DNA from: Adiantum capillus-veneris
Lineage: Eukaryota; Streptophyta; Polypodiopsida; Polypodiales; Pteridaceae
NCBI GenBank assembly: GCA_014529385.2
Contig: CM043960.1
Location: 32,473,396 to 32,537,395 of the forward strand
Reading direction: 5' to 3'
DNA: 64,000 nucleotides
Position numbers and translations under genes: made by a program. The notes below the pieces were generated by a model. It saw only the letters and a list, made by a program, of their open reading frames with translations, was not told the origin of the DNA and did not search any database. Shown here one piece after another: positions 1-10,583 of the stretch (position 1 is its first letter; each line of letters begins with the position of its first letter).

Positions 1-1248
1 TGGAGTCAATATATCATTGATTTCTTAACCACCAGGACGTTTCCCGAAAACATCATAAGAGCACGGAAAAAATCTATAGAGCTGGAAGCTCGTGATTTTC
101 AATTAATAGGGAACCAACTCTATAAGCGAGGAAAAGAAAATCAACTTATAATCTGTGCAAGTGAAAGCGAATACCTGCTAATTCTAGAACATGCACATAG
201 CGGAATAAGTGGAGGCCATTTTTCGGGCGATAAGACGGCAAAAATTGTCTTAACTGCAGGAATTTGGTGGCCTACATTGCACATGGATGCTGAAGAGTTT
301 GTAAAGCGTTGTGATGCATGTCAGCGCACCAAGGTGCCAATAAAAAGAGATGAGATGCCATTACGGCCAATGATGGGAGCAAGAGCATTTGCAAAATGGG
401 GCACTGATTTTGTGGGACCTATCTCACCCCCTGCATATCGCACCCATACCCAATATATCATTGTGGCTACGGACTATCTCACAAAATGGGTCGAAGCCAA
501 GGCAACGCAAAAAGAAGATGCCCTCACCACTGCAGAACTTTTGTATGAGAATGTTTTCGTATGATACGGGTTACCAATAGAAATTGTCAGTGACCGTGGG
601 ACACATTTTCTCAATGAAGTCATTGAATATCTGCTAGAGGAATTCATGGTCATACATAGGAAATCTGCTCCATACCATCCACAGGCCAATGGACAAGCTG
701 AGGCCACAAATAAAACACTATGCACGGTTCTCATCAAAATAGTGTCAGAATCAAGAACAGATTGGGATCAGCAGCTACACTCATCACTATGGGCATACAG
801 GGTAGCTTACAAAACATCGATAGGAACAACACCATATAACATGGTGTTTGGCCTAAATGCTATACTACCCATAGAGTTTTTAATTCCAACTCTACGAGTA
901 GCAAAACACTTAGAATGGACAGGGTATGAGCTCTCTTCAAGAATAGAGGATCTTGAAAAGCTAGATGAACTCCGCTTGAGAGCTGTAGCTTCAATCTATG
1001 CTAAAAAGAAAAGACAAAAAGAGTTTTTTGACAAACATGTGCGCACTAAAGAGTTCAAAACAGGTGATTACGTACTAGTTTATACTTTGAAGCAACATGC
1101 CAAGAAAATTAAAAAGTGAGGGATGGGACCCTTTGTGATTAGTGATCTATCACAAAGTGGAGCTGTCAAGCTTGCTACATTAGCAGATGAAGAAATGCCG
1201 AACTGGATTAGTGGATGTCAACTGAAGAGATATCATCTACCACTCACA
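1..1248 (+). pseudogene. Integrase region of element A pol, two in-frame stops
   Basis: One reading frame runs from base 1 to 1248. It shows the HHCC zinc-binding region (His residues near 190-220, CDAC near 310), then the integrase core with all three acidic residues: TDF near 404, SDRG near 590 and QAE near 697. A conserved GPFVI-type C-terminal segment follows near 1125. The frame is broken by TGA at 562-564 and TGA at 1117-1119. The first sits where relatives usually have Arg, the second where they have Trp, so both fit single C-to-T or G-to-A transitions. The enzyme would join retroelement cDNA to the genome; this copy is dead as it stands. RNase H and RT lie left of the window. Confidence 0.85.
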
Positions 1249-1435
1249 TAGGAGATGCTCCAACAAATTCATCAAGGAAAACAAAGAATGAAGGAAAAAC
1301 AGAGAGTACAAGAGGAAGCTCAAGCAGAAGCATAAGAACGCAAAGAAAAAAGAAGACTTCTATGATAACAACAACAAAGTGGAGCACCATTGCGAATCAA
1401 TGCCATTCTAATGTCGAAGTTGGGATGAAGACACA

Positions 1436-1747
1436 GTGGAGCCAATAATTGCAGTCAAAGTGGGCAGCAATCAAGTTGAATCGAGGGCATTGCTTGATTT
1501 GGGAGCTCAAGCAAATTTGATCTCTTACGGATTATACCAACATCTCAAATACACAGGTAAACTTCATCCTGCTCCTCAAGTGCTGGAAAGTAGCACATCA
1601 CACCCGTTGAAAACATTGGGATGGACTATATTGCATGTACAAATACATCAATATATTTACCCACACAAATTCTACGTGGTGGAGGATGAAAGCACACAAC
1701 ACCCAATGATGTTGGGACAACCGTGGCAAAAAGAGTACAATGTGTAG
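1436..1747 (+). pseudogene. Retropepsin-like aspartic protease domain downstream of integrase
   Basis: This 103-residue ORF reads like a retropepsin. The active-site region is ALLDLGAQANLIS, where retropepsins have D-S/T-G-A, so the second active-site residue is Leu. A hydrophobic flap-like middle follows, and a closing MMLGQPWQKEY resembles the conserved ILGxPWL end of the family. In Ty3/gypsy elements the protease normally lies between gag and reverse transcriptase; here it comes after integrase. It is in a different frame from integrase and starts about 190 bases after it. It could be a genuine extra domain of this lineage or debris from rearrangement. The S-to-L change would remove catalysis. 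Confidence 0.6.
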
Positions 1748-2448
1748 ATAAATTGGCAAAGGCAATCAAAATTCAGCATGCACATGAACAACAGGTGATA
1801 GCCTTTGCTCAGCAATACCAGAATAATCAACTGCAAGACATGCAATCACTCGAAAAAGAGCCAAAAGCAAAAATGCCACCAAAGAACAACATGATACCCG
1901 AGACCAACAATCACGTAAAGGCCAACCATGCTAATTACAGACATACGAAGTCACTAGCCGCAATGCAAAGTTCTAGGTTACCAAAACAACAGAAGCAAGT
2001 ATGGATGCGGAAGGATAGAAATGACATGGCAGACAAACAAAAATGCAACAAAATAATTCCAACGAAGCAGATAGTTCAACCAAAAACCAAGGGCATAAAA
2101 TAGATATGGATCCCAAAGAACATGCTTAGCCATAACCCAAATGTCACTCGCATTTGGATACCAAAAAGAAAGCAAAAGGAACTCCCTTCAGTACAAGCGA
2201 CAACGGAAGGCAGACAACTCCATTTAAAAAAGGAAAACCGACTTATGTGGATGCCAATCAACAACAAAACAGTGGCAACAAAGGAAGTAGCAAAACAATT
2301 ACAAAAACCGGCAAAAGCAAAATACCAATGGAAAGCAAAGGCAATAGGGCCAATAGCCATTCCGATCAAGCCAATCCTCTCCTTAGAAACAGCTACGGCT
2401 CTATCAACAGTATCGGCAAAGCAATTGCCTTTTGCAAAAGACAATTAA
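1723..2448 (+). pseudogene. Lys/Gln/Asn-rich ORFs 3' of the retropepsin-like domain
   Basis: Two consecutive ORFs (1723-2103 and 2122-2448) overlap the end of the protease-like ORF and encode basic, Gln/Asn/Lys-rich protein. Three similar short segments recur: QVWMRK, RIWIPK and LMWMPI, each a Trp followed by a hydrophobic residue, Pro or Arg, and usually Lys. I do not recognise a domain. The position, between integrase and the polypurine tract, is where Tat and Athila elements carry additional or env-like ORFs. Both lie in the same frame, separated by a TAG near 2101 and a few more codons. No signal peptide or membrane segment is evident. Confidence 0.4.
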
Positions 2449-2685
2449 ACAAAGAGCAGTAGCGCTACAGCTGTTACTTGCAAAGAAAACAGGAAACCTC
2501 GACGACGAATGCCAATAAGCATCTTGCTTATTCCCTTCTCTTGCACAACATTAATTTTTCCATGCATTGACCGAGTATGCATAAAATAGGGCCACATTAA
2601 TTGGCCAAGCATTAGCACAACTTTTTCAACCTATGCATGGCACATACTCCGAGGCGATACCTTGTCGTCCGAGAGGACTCCGGCT

Positions 2686-2699
2686 AGGAGGGGGGGAGG
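2686..2699 (+). promoter_or_regulatory. Polypurine tract of element A
   Basis: AGGAGGGGGGGAGG sits after the last ORF and before the LTR-like region. It is the expected primer for plus-strand synthesis and marks the 3' LTR start at about 2700-2710. Confidence 0.6.
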
Positions 2700-5179
2700 C
2701 ATTCTCAAATGCGGAACCAATAACAGAAAGAGCAAAAAAGGGCATGATTTTCGACTATTTTAAGGGTTGTTGTTTGATTGCGAATTTTTTTAGAATAACC
2801 CAAGTACATATGCCCTTATACAGCATGTATCTATAGGTATATGGGGCCAAACGCTAAATTAAGCCCCTAGGTGTGTGTATATACGTAGAAATAGCCATTT
2901 TTCTAGCAAAATATTAGTAAAACGGAGAAATCCGGCCATAAAAATTTCATGTGAGTGTATATAATGTTTTGCGGTGATGTTTATGATTTATTATGATTTT
3001 TGGGGATTTTCTGGGTTTGATTTGCTATTTTCTTTTTAATTTTGCTAATTTTCGGCAGAAAAACTTCAAAAATACAAAAAGCAGGTGAAAAACGTTCGTA
3101 ATGAAAAAAAAAATATATGGGGATGATCAGTGACTATAGGACAACCTATGGTACAGTGGGGGTGCAATTATGAGACTGGAGCGGAAAGCGTGTTTTGGCC
3201 AGGTATTGACTGAAATGCCAAATTTCTGGTAAACAGAGTAAATGAAGTCCAAATCAAGAAATTTTTGAGCCTAAACCGCATCTCGCAAGAAGATAGGAGC
3301 ACATGTCAAAATTCATGGAAAGTGGTTCGGGGACCTCCATTATAAGAAATTTTCACCTCATTCTCACTATTGACTTTGTGGAGAGAGCTTCTGCCACCTA
3401 GAGCGGACCGACCTTCCAGCAGCTTCTACGACGCGCACGACTACCCGACGAGCTCCAGACATGAGAGGTAGGCTCACCACCTTGAGCTTTTCGTGCATGT
3501 TTGTTGTTTTGTCGCGAAAACTAGCGTAGGGGTCACACACAAAGCGAGCGGTAGAGACCTACAAGTAGAGACGGTGGCCTAACGGCTAACCTAAAAGCAA
3601 CAAGACTTCATCGGAAGTTTACCCTAGCCTAGGACACCAGTCCTCGATGTCCAAAGGCTTAAGAAATCCATCGAGAAAAACCCTAATTCCTAGAAACCCG
3701 CAAGAGGCCACCAAATGGGAAATCGGAGAAATGGCGACCAAATGCTACCAAAATTCATGGGTTGGAGCATCTCGACATGCTCTACAAGTCTATGTGACCC
3801 GCATGACCAAAAAGTGACCCGAGGCGGCACTAAACTTCAGAAACGGCATCAGACACACAAAGCGTCAAATTGCTCTTGCGGCCAAACCGCAAGCCCGTTT
3901 GCCACCAAACTTCACGAGCGGCTTTCCTAGACCATCAACAACCAAGTCCTATGGTGGTAGACCACCACAAATCATCGAAGGTATGTAAACGCAACCATGG
4001 GTGCTTCTAGAGAGACAAATTGCCAAGTGAAGCTCCGGTGAAGCCAAAGTCGACAAAAACCATACGGCAAGTATCCCCAAGGGATCGGGAAGTTATGGAG
4101 ACCAACATCAAGAAATTTCATCGCCCACACGGCAACTAACTACGCGGAAGATTGTAATTATTCATTCATTGAGAAAAACCTGATTTTTCACCTTGTAAAT
4201 ATTGGGACTTACAGAAGTTTCCAGATTGTATCCCAGTTTTGATAGTTAGATTGAGTAGATGGTTGATTTTGGAACTTTAGGGTTTGAGAATTGTAAGGTA
4301 TATATACCACTTTTTGACCTTAATAGAAAAAACCCTTTTGTCATTTTTAAGAAGAAGTTTTGAAGTCTGTGAGTGAGTGTACTGTGTACGAGAGAGAGTG
4401 TGAGCTTCATCTTGACGCTACGTGTGCACCGGTGGTCGGAATCGAGTGCGGAGAAGTGCCCTACATTGCGCGTGTACAGTCCGATTTTGCGAGCTCCTTC
4501 TACGAGCTTCATCTGGTGTTTGGGTGAGCATACGTTGTTCGATTTTGCATTGCAGCATATCCACGCGTTCACATTGAGTAGAACTACACATAAGGCACTT
4601 TCGATTTGGGAAACGAAGACGTGCAGAATCGGGCGTGGCCCTACATTGCGTGTACAGTCCGATGGGTAAGAGCTAGGGTTTGGGTGAGTAAGTGAGCATA
4701 CGTTGTTCGATTTTGCATTGCAGCATATCCACGCGTTCACATTGAGTAGAACTACACATTAGGCACTTTCGATTTGGGAAACGAAGACGTGCAGATTTCG
4801 GCCAGACATCCTACGTGATTTTGCACCGGGTGTTTTAGGTTGGGGTTTTGGTTCATAGACCGTAGGGAGAGCGACCTATTGGTATTAGTAGGGTCCCCTT
4901 CATGTTCTATGGTGTTTCGAGATTGTTTGATGGGTGTTCGGCTCTAGGAAGCGTTGTAGGTAGTTTTCTCTTATGCACTCTTGAAGGCTGTGACTTAGAC
5001 AATTGGTAGAGACCTCTGTAGGAATTAGTTAGGAGTCGGTCGAGTGTAGGTTGACACATTATGCTTGCTTCTACGCGCCTGCGGGTCTCGCCTACGGGTC
5101 GAGCTTCGTCCTTAGCTGACATTATGTGTTAGGTGAGTTCTCACTGTGTTGACGTCCATCGCGACGTATCCGTCCAACA
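2700..5179 (+). repeat. 3' LTR of element A (about 2.5 kb, start approximate)
   Basis: The region runs from the polypurine tract to the CA at 5178-5179. The last 1.1 kb (about 4065-5179) is repeated in inverted orientation at 10584-11536, where it is followed directly by a primer binding site, which fixes the LTR end. Candidate TATA boxes are TATAAGAA at 3341 and the palindromic GGTATATATACC at 4297-4308; the second is kept in B as GGTATAAATACC (11308-11319). Short ORFs inside, such as 3715-3930 and 4246-4740, have no recognisable product. If the LTR is really only 1.1 kb, then 2700-4065 would be 3' untranslated region. Confidence 0.6.
4520..4800 (+). repeat. Internal tandem duplication in the LTR of A (period about 167 bp)
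   Basis: The segment starting GCATACGTTGTTCG near 4528 recurs near 4695 with almost the same following 100 bases, including CACGCGTTCACATTGAG. The matching part of the B LTR (about 10985-11060, inverted) has it once, so the duplication arose in A or its close parent. Confidence 0.75.
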
Positions 5180-5181
5180 TT

Positions 5182-8100
5182 GTGCCCCGAACTAATTGAT
5201 CCCTGGTCTCCCCCTTGTGAATGTATCTCGAAGTTCATTTGTGACCTTGCCTCAAATTCTTCAATAGGAGGTAAGATCACATTCTTCTGTTTTCTCGTGC
5301 TATTCATGTGGTTACTCATCCTGTTAGCCTCGTTGGCCTCACGGATTTGCTTCCACAGATCATCTAGACCGTTACAGTCCTTACCCAATTCTGTCAGTGT
5401 TTTAGGCTGGAACCTGTCACTTGCCTCATCTGTTGTATTTGGAACTATGATAGGCTCTCCTCTCAACTCATAGGCATTAGTGAGTCTTTTTTTTGTTTCT
5501 ACTTGTTCCTCTAAAGTTGGTTGGATAGGAGTTGGAGCTAGTGCTTCATGCAAATTTGCAGGTTTACCCAGCGGGTCTTCCATCAATGATTGAGCTGTTT
5601 CAATCATCTTTTTACACATTTCTAACCTTTGTTTTTCTATTTCCGCATATGGATAATTCCTCCATCTTTTTGCTCTTGGGTTTGGTTCTTTTTGAGTCTG
5701 GCTTCATAGGCTTTTAGAAGCGCATCCAACTGCTCATTTACCTTGTCTGCCAGTACAGATCCTCATGATCCTGCACTTTTGGGCTCTGCTATTTCCTTGG
5801 GTGCTATGGTTGCTGTGTTGTGTGAGCTTAAGCTAGCTAGATCCTCTAACTGCTCTAATCTATCCTTTGTATGTTTCAACTCCTCGGATAGAGTAGTTTG
5901 CTCTTGTTCTTTCCTGGCTTTCATACACGCCTTTCTAGCTTTCCAAGTGCTTCTCTGATTTTTCGTTTCTGAACTTTGTGCATCGGTTTTTGGCTCTTCA
6001 ACTATGGGTTCGTTGGTCATTCTTTGAGCTTGGGCTAGTGTTACCGCCTGAATAGATATGATTGTTTCATTTTCTGACCCTCCACTGGAAGGTACCGCTT
6101 CTAGCATGTTCAAGGTGGTTTTTGCTACTTTGCTCGGGTTTTTAGGGCAATCGGGAATCAGATGAGTAACTCCACACTCGGTGCAATATGTGTTTACTCT
6201 AATGATTTCATCATGAGGACAGTCTCTTAGCCAATGGTCTCCACCACACTTGAAACAGGGTCCCTTGGGTTGTTGAGGTGCTCCTTGAGCTCCTCTTTGT
6301 TGGTATGCATGTCTTTGTCCGCCCATGCCTCCGTTGGCTATGAACAACAATGTTCATTCATCTAAGCTATATCTTCCTTCTCCTACTGCCTGTGCAACTG
6401 TTGGTGGTCTTGTACTTCCTATCATGCTCCATGGTTCTAGTGTCGAGGGTTCTTCCGGTGGATAATAGACAGAGTTTGCCGCATATCCGTTGGGATCTTC
6501 ATAATATGCATGCATAGGTACCAAAGCCTTATCCTCAGATTCGGTTAAGGTTGGTGTGTATCTTATACCTACTGGTCGTAATCCTGGTAGGGATGGTTGT
6601 TGCCCCAACACCGGTCGTGGTCTTTCTACACCTACATGTCCTGGTAGGTTGCCTGCTTGATACCTAGGCATCAGTGGAACTTGAGGAGAAGCTACCGGAC
6701 CTTGGGGAGCGTAAGGTCTCTCTCTCACATGTCCCTTGTTATAATAACACTCCTCTGTCCCATGGTTTGTCCATTTTTGTACAATAGCACACCACTTGGG
6801 TTGTTTAGCCTGGGGTTTGGCGTACAAGTTAATCTTTTTTAGCACTTCATCTACAAGCTGCTCTTGGTTTACAGCTACTTCTCCCTTCGATGCTGTCTTA
6901 GAAGACTTGCTTCCACTTTGTTGTGAAGATGAATCGTTGTCAAGGTCCTTGAACTCCCTCTCTTTGTAGACCGCACAATTGTCCACAAGGTAAAGAGCCT
7001 CCTTGGTTAACTCATTCAACGTCGTGCTCCTGTTCATATGTAAGTCCTTCTGGAGATCTGCATTCCTTAGTCCTTGGATAAATATAAGCATAAGTCTGGA
7101 CTGAGTTTGCAATTCTTCCATCGGAAAGAACTTAACATATCTTTTTAGTCTTAGGGCTGTCTTTCGTACAAATTCCTCATCTTTCTGTTTGAATTTATGG
7201 ATTTGTGAGACGGTATTATGAGCTATCCCCCTTTGTGAGAATTCCTCGATAATATCTTCAAACACTTCCTCCATAGATTCAAAGTCTCTAAGCTCTACAG
7301 AGTCAAACCAAGTGGCAACGTCATCCTCTAGGGTTAGTCCAAACAATGCAAATTGGGTAGGGAAGTCTAACACCTCTTCAGCTGTAATTACACGCACAAA
7401 GGCTGCTACATGATCTCTTGGGTCTCTATTTCCTGTGTATTTTTTGTTTACCCATTTTTGCACTTGAGAAGGTCTAATTCTACGATGGTCTACAAACCTC
7501 ATCATTGGATCTCCACGTCCCAATCGATATACCTCCTCAGGTCTTCTGTAGTAGGCTGGTTCCTCTCCCAGTGGTGCTTCGAAGCCATAATTTCTAACAG
7601 TTCTCGCCAAAGATGGTTCATCTCTTCGAAATCGTTCTATGGGTGGCCCTCCAGGCTCTGTTGACCCTTGAGTCTTTGGCTTACTCTCTCCTTGATACTT
7701 TGAATAGAGTGGTGGTTCTTGCCAATCCCTTTGCCCTCGTGCGGCTTGATAACCATTTCGGGTTCGGTCTCATTCCAATGTTGCACTCTGACAAAGCCAT
7801 GCTTGCAATGATGGCTGAGTTGCTGGTTGGTTTTGGTTGTTGAATGCCTGCGGCCAGGTGGAATGTGAGGTAGCGTCATACTCTTCAAAAAAGGGATTTG
7901 TCGACTTGCTTGGGGTGTAGGTGGCTCTTGGCACTTTCTCTGGGGCATATGCTGATGCTCCTGGACCTGTTGCCTTTTCTACCTCCTCTGGGAGAATACG
8001 TTGGTATTCTCGCCCGTATCTATCAACAAAAACTATACCCTTCCCCATAGCAGTTTCATAAGAGAATAAGTAAAGAACCTTGTCTTTGCTTAATTCGTTT

Positions 8101-8683
8101 AAGTATGGTTCTTTGCTGTGAAAGTAAGCGACTACACCCTCACTCTCATGTTTTTAGATTCCCACGTTCTCATTATAAGTTGGAACCCTGGTTGTTTTCT
8201 TATCATACATAAAAATAGCTCCGGGCCGATCAATGTTTGGTGGCGGTTCTTGAGCTTCTGAAACCATTTTCCCTTTCGCCACATTATCTCCATATCTATT
8301 GTAGTCTTCAGGGTGATTGACTATTAGATAGTGGTTCCCGTTTTCGTCTCGGAATCTCCATCATCATAGACTCGGATTATTTCCAATCTCTGAGCCGGCC
8401 TCTCTTCGATACAAATGCAGTTGCGTCCTCGATAGTCCGAATAGACTAGGGCTCCCCTTGAGTTTTTTCCCTCGAAGAAGATCACAGTGAGCCTGGAATC
8501 ATTCAAAGGATTTAGGGAGGTGCTTCCTCCTAGCATTGGTCCGTCATAGGTGAAACCTCCTCGCTGTTGACTACCCATCATGAAGAAAAATTTGTCTGAT
8601 GAGCTTTCAGTATCACTGCCTTCCTCAATAATCGGTGCTAGTGGATCTAGCCTTGCTTGAGTTACACTCTCCTTGGTGGACAC
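5182..8683 (-). pseudogene. Gag of element B, long, broken, truncated by A
   Basis: A gag-like frame begins with ATG at 8683 (MSTKESVTQARL) and can be followed for about 3.5 kb. A frameshift near 8345 leads into a frame that runs to about 5763 with in-frame stops near 8155, 7770, 6354 and 5763; a second frameshift near 5640 leads into 5619-5182. Residues encoded at about 7550-6950 form the retrotransposon gag core (KWVNKKYTGNRDPRDHVAAF onward). Two CCHC-like knuckles, CFKCGGDHWLRDC and CTECGVTHLIPDC, lie near 6260 and 6190. A charged, coiled-coil-like tail follows. About 370 residues precede the gag core, which is long for a plant gag. The last residues before 5122 are LTR of A read in reverse. 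Confidence 0.75.
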
Positions 8684-9170
8684 TAAACTACCTTAGTCAC
8701 CTGCCACCTTCTGGTCTCTAAAAATGTATCTTCCTAATCTTAAATTCATCAAATTTATCAATGCAATTTATCACAAATCCAACCACTCACCTGGCAAAGG
8801 ATCAGTCTCCGCACAACTTCCTTCTTTGCTGCTGAATATACCTGTACACAAGCATTTAATTTCGGTAATTGAATCAAAGCATTTATCTACTAGAGGTTAT
8901 CTTAGTAATGATTGGTATAACTGGAGAGTTAATCTCAACCACTATTGTATTTTATACACTGTTGATGTTCTGGGTTAGGTCTTCTAATCTGGAACTGTAC
9001 TTTCCTCGGATGTTGGTCAATTAACATGAAAAAGTCTAAATTCAATCTTTGCTCCGTCAAATGGACAAACACGGTCCAAATTCACTTCTGAAAGAAGTTC
9101 TGGAACCCTTGAGCCAAATGGAATCTCACTGACTAAGCCCAGTCAAATTTTCTCTTTAGTAGGCCCCAAT

Positions 9171-10031
9171 AGACATCCTACGCGTAGGATGTCTCCTGCT
9201 TTGTTTTTCCTGGATTTTTGCACTATGGTTTCCCCTTTATGTGCTGAGCCCACACCTGTTTTTACTTTTTGATTTGGACACCTATAAGCTGGTCAATGGA
9301 TTAGAAATCTGTTCCGACAGCCTGTTTAGTTTGATCTTGATCAGACTAATCAACTCCAATTTGGACCAAAATTGACTAGGAGGCTTGCTTCAGGCTATAC
9401 AACACCTTGCTATGCCCACTGTCAGTATATGGCTTCAATTTCTTGCTTTAGACATCCTACGCGTAGGATGTCTTTTTCATCACAATGGCTTCAAATTCAA
9501 AACACAGGCTCCCCTTGAGTTGCTGATTACTTTGGTATGCTCAAAATTAGGTTTGCTGACATCAAGGGGAAGCTGTGGGTCAAGTCTTTTTGGCCTGTTT
9601 GACCCCAGACTTGACCCACAGCTTCCCCTTGATGTCAGCAACCCAGTGGTATGCTTAGATTTTGGTTTGGATTTCAAAAGTCCCCAATTTTAGCTGTTCT
9701 TGCCTTTTTTAGTCAAAAATGCTAAAGTCCTCTTTTAACTCAATTTTTCTCACCCAAATGAAGTGAAACCCCTCTTAGTGACTCAATATATCATGCAAAT
9801 CATGCTCATACAACCCTCATATGGTTTTGGTCTTAAAATAATGCTTTGGTACAATTTGGGTAGGATGTCTGGCAATTTCAGACTACCTGGCCTTATCCTA
9901 TCAAGATATGGTCAAATTTCCACTTTCTAGTGGAAAATAGGGTAAACCCCACCTTCTGAACACACTGGTCAACTCAAAATCCCAAAATTCCCACCAGATT
10001 AGCATGTAGACATCCTACGCGTAGGATGTCT
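9171..10031. repeat. Perfect 24-bp palindrome, three copies
   Basis: Copies lie at 9171-9194, 9450-9473 and 10008-10031. Each is AGACATCCTACG followed directly by its reverse complement, identical in all three copies. Half-sites occur in the LTRs: AGACATCCTACGTGA near 4804 in A, and its complement near 10934 in B. Spacing is about 280 and 560 bases. The identity is striking because the coding regions nearby are decayed. Confidence 0.9.
9555..9639. repeat. Long perfect inverted repeat (32-bp arms, 21-base loop)
   Basis: The left arm 9555-9586 (starts GCTGACATCAAGG) is exactly complementary to the right arm 9608-9639. The loop is 9587-9607. The arms are GC-rich compared with the surroundings. 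RNA from either strand would form a very stable hairpin. Confidence 0.92.
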
Positions 10032-10563
10032 CCTGGATTGAAATTAATTTGTTTTCTGACAGAAATGCTCCTGATGCTCTGTAGCTCTATCAGAAACACT
10101 CACAGTAACTTTTGGACTTCACTTAGGCTTTCAAATACACTTTTGCATCTTTTTGCATTTTTTTACAAACTTGTGATGAATTTACCAAGCAAGTATACAT
10201 GCATGAAGTGCTCTAGATCCTGAATCATGATGTCCTACTTACTCTACTCCTACTTATCATGTGAAATGGTGATAATGGTGTTTTGGTTGATTTCTGGCCT
10301 CTCCGGACTCTCAAGCTCTCCTCTCACCGCTTCTACCACTCCAAATCCTACTCAAGAACTCAACTACTACCTAAAACTATCTTAGTCTACCTAAATCTAC
10401 CTAAGTCGAAGGATCTAGGCCAGACACACGCTTCCTAGACTCCCTCTAAGACCTAGAGAGTCCTCCACCCTCTGATCCTATCTAAATGTAAAACGAGACT
10501 CTTGGCAAGCCAAAAATCCCTATCCTCAAGGACTAGTCTCGGTCACCTACCTAAGGTTTTCGT

Positions 10564-10583
10564 CCCCCCGGCAACGGAGCCAA
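10564..10583 (-). promoter_or_regulatory. Primer binding site of element B
   Basis: On the minus strand the LTR end (ACA) is followed by TTGGCTCCGTTGCCGGGG, which closely matches the TGGCGCCGTTGCCGGGG sequence of Athila-type elements (tRNA-Asp type as I remember it). It fixes the orientation of B and the LTR end. Confidence 0.8.

Larger units (their letters stand above)
1..5179 (+). mobile_element. Ty3/gypsy LTR retrotransposon A (Tat/Athila-like), 3' half
   Basis: The window opens inside a pol gene and continues through integrase, extra 3' ORFs, a polypurine tract and a 3' LTR ending in CA at 5179. I assign it to the Tat/Athila side of Ty3/gypsy because its LTR is shared with element B on the other strand, and that copy is followed by an Athila-type primer binding site, and because it has a long coding stretch after integrase. 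The 5' half and 5' LTR lie left of the window. The LTR end abuts the gag of B in the opposite orientation, so A most simply inserted into B. Confidence 0.75.
8684..10563 (-). other. Untranslated leader of element B
   Basis: Nearly 1.9 kb lies between the primer binding site and the gag start. I see no convincing gene. It holds three copies of a perfect palindrome and one long hairpin (separate entries). Short ORFs on both strands at 9385-9693 and 9480-9677 are by-products of the hairpin. The leader may carry packaging or translation-control structures; this is inference from position only. Confidence 0.5.

Noticed and set aside
4246-4740. 164-residue minus-strand ORF in the A LTR
   Set aside because: It lies in the duplicated LTR segment and repeats itself because of the duplication; it is broken in the B copy.
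5122-5190. Gag ORF of B continuing past 5180 as a real C-terminus
   Set aside because: The last codons are the inverted LTR end of A, so the fusion is a by-product of the insertion.
9385-9693. Pair of ORFs on opposite strands encoding the same peptide
   Set aside because: They result from the perfect hairpin; a stem read in both directions gives the same peptide.
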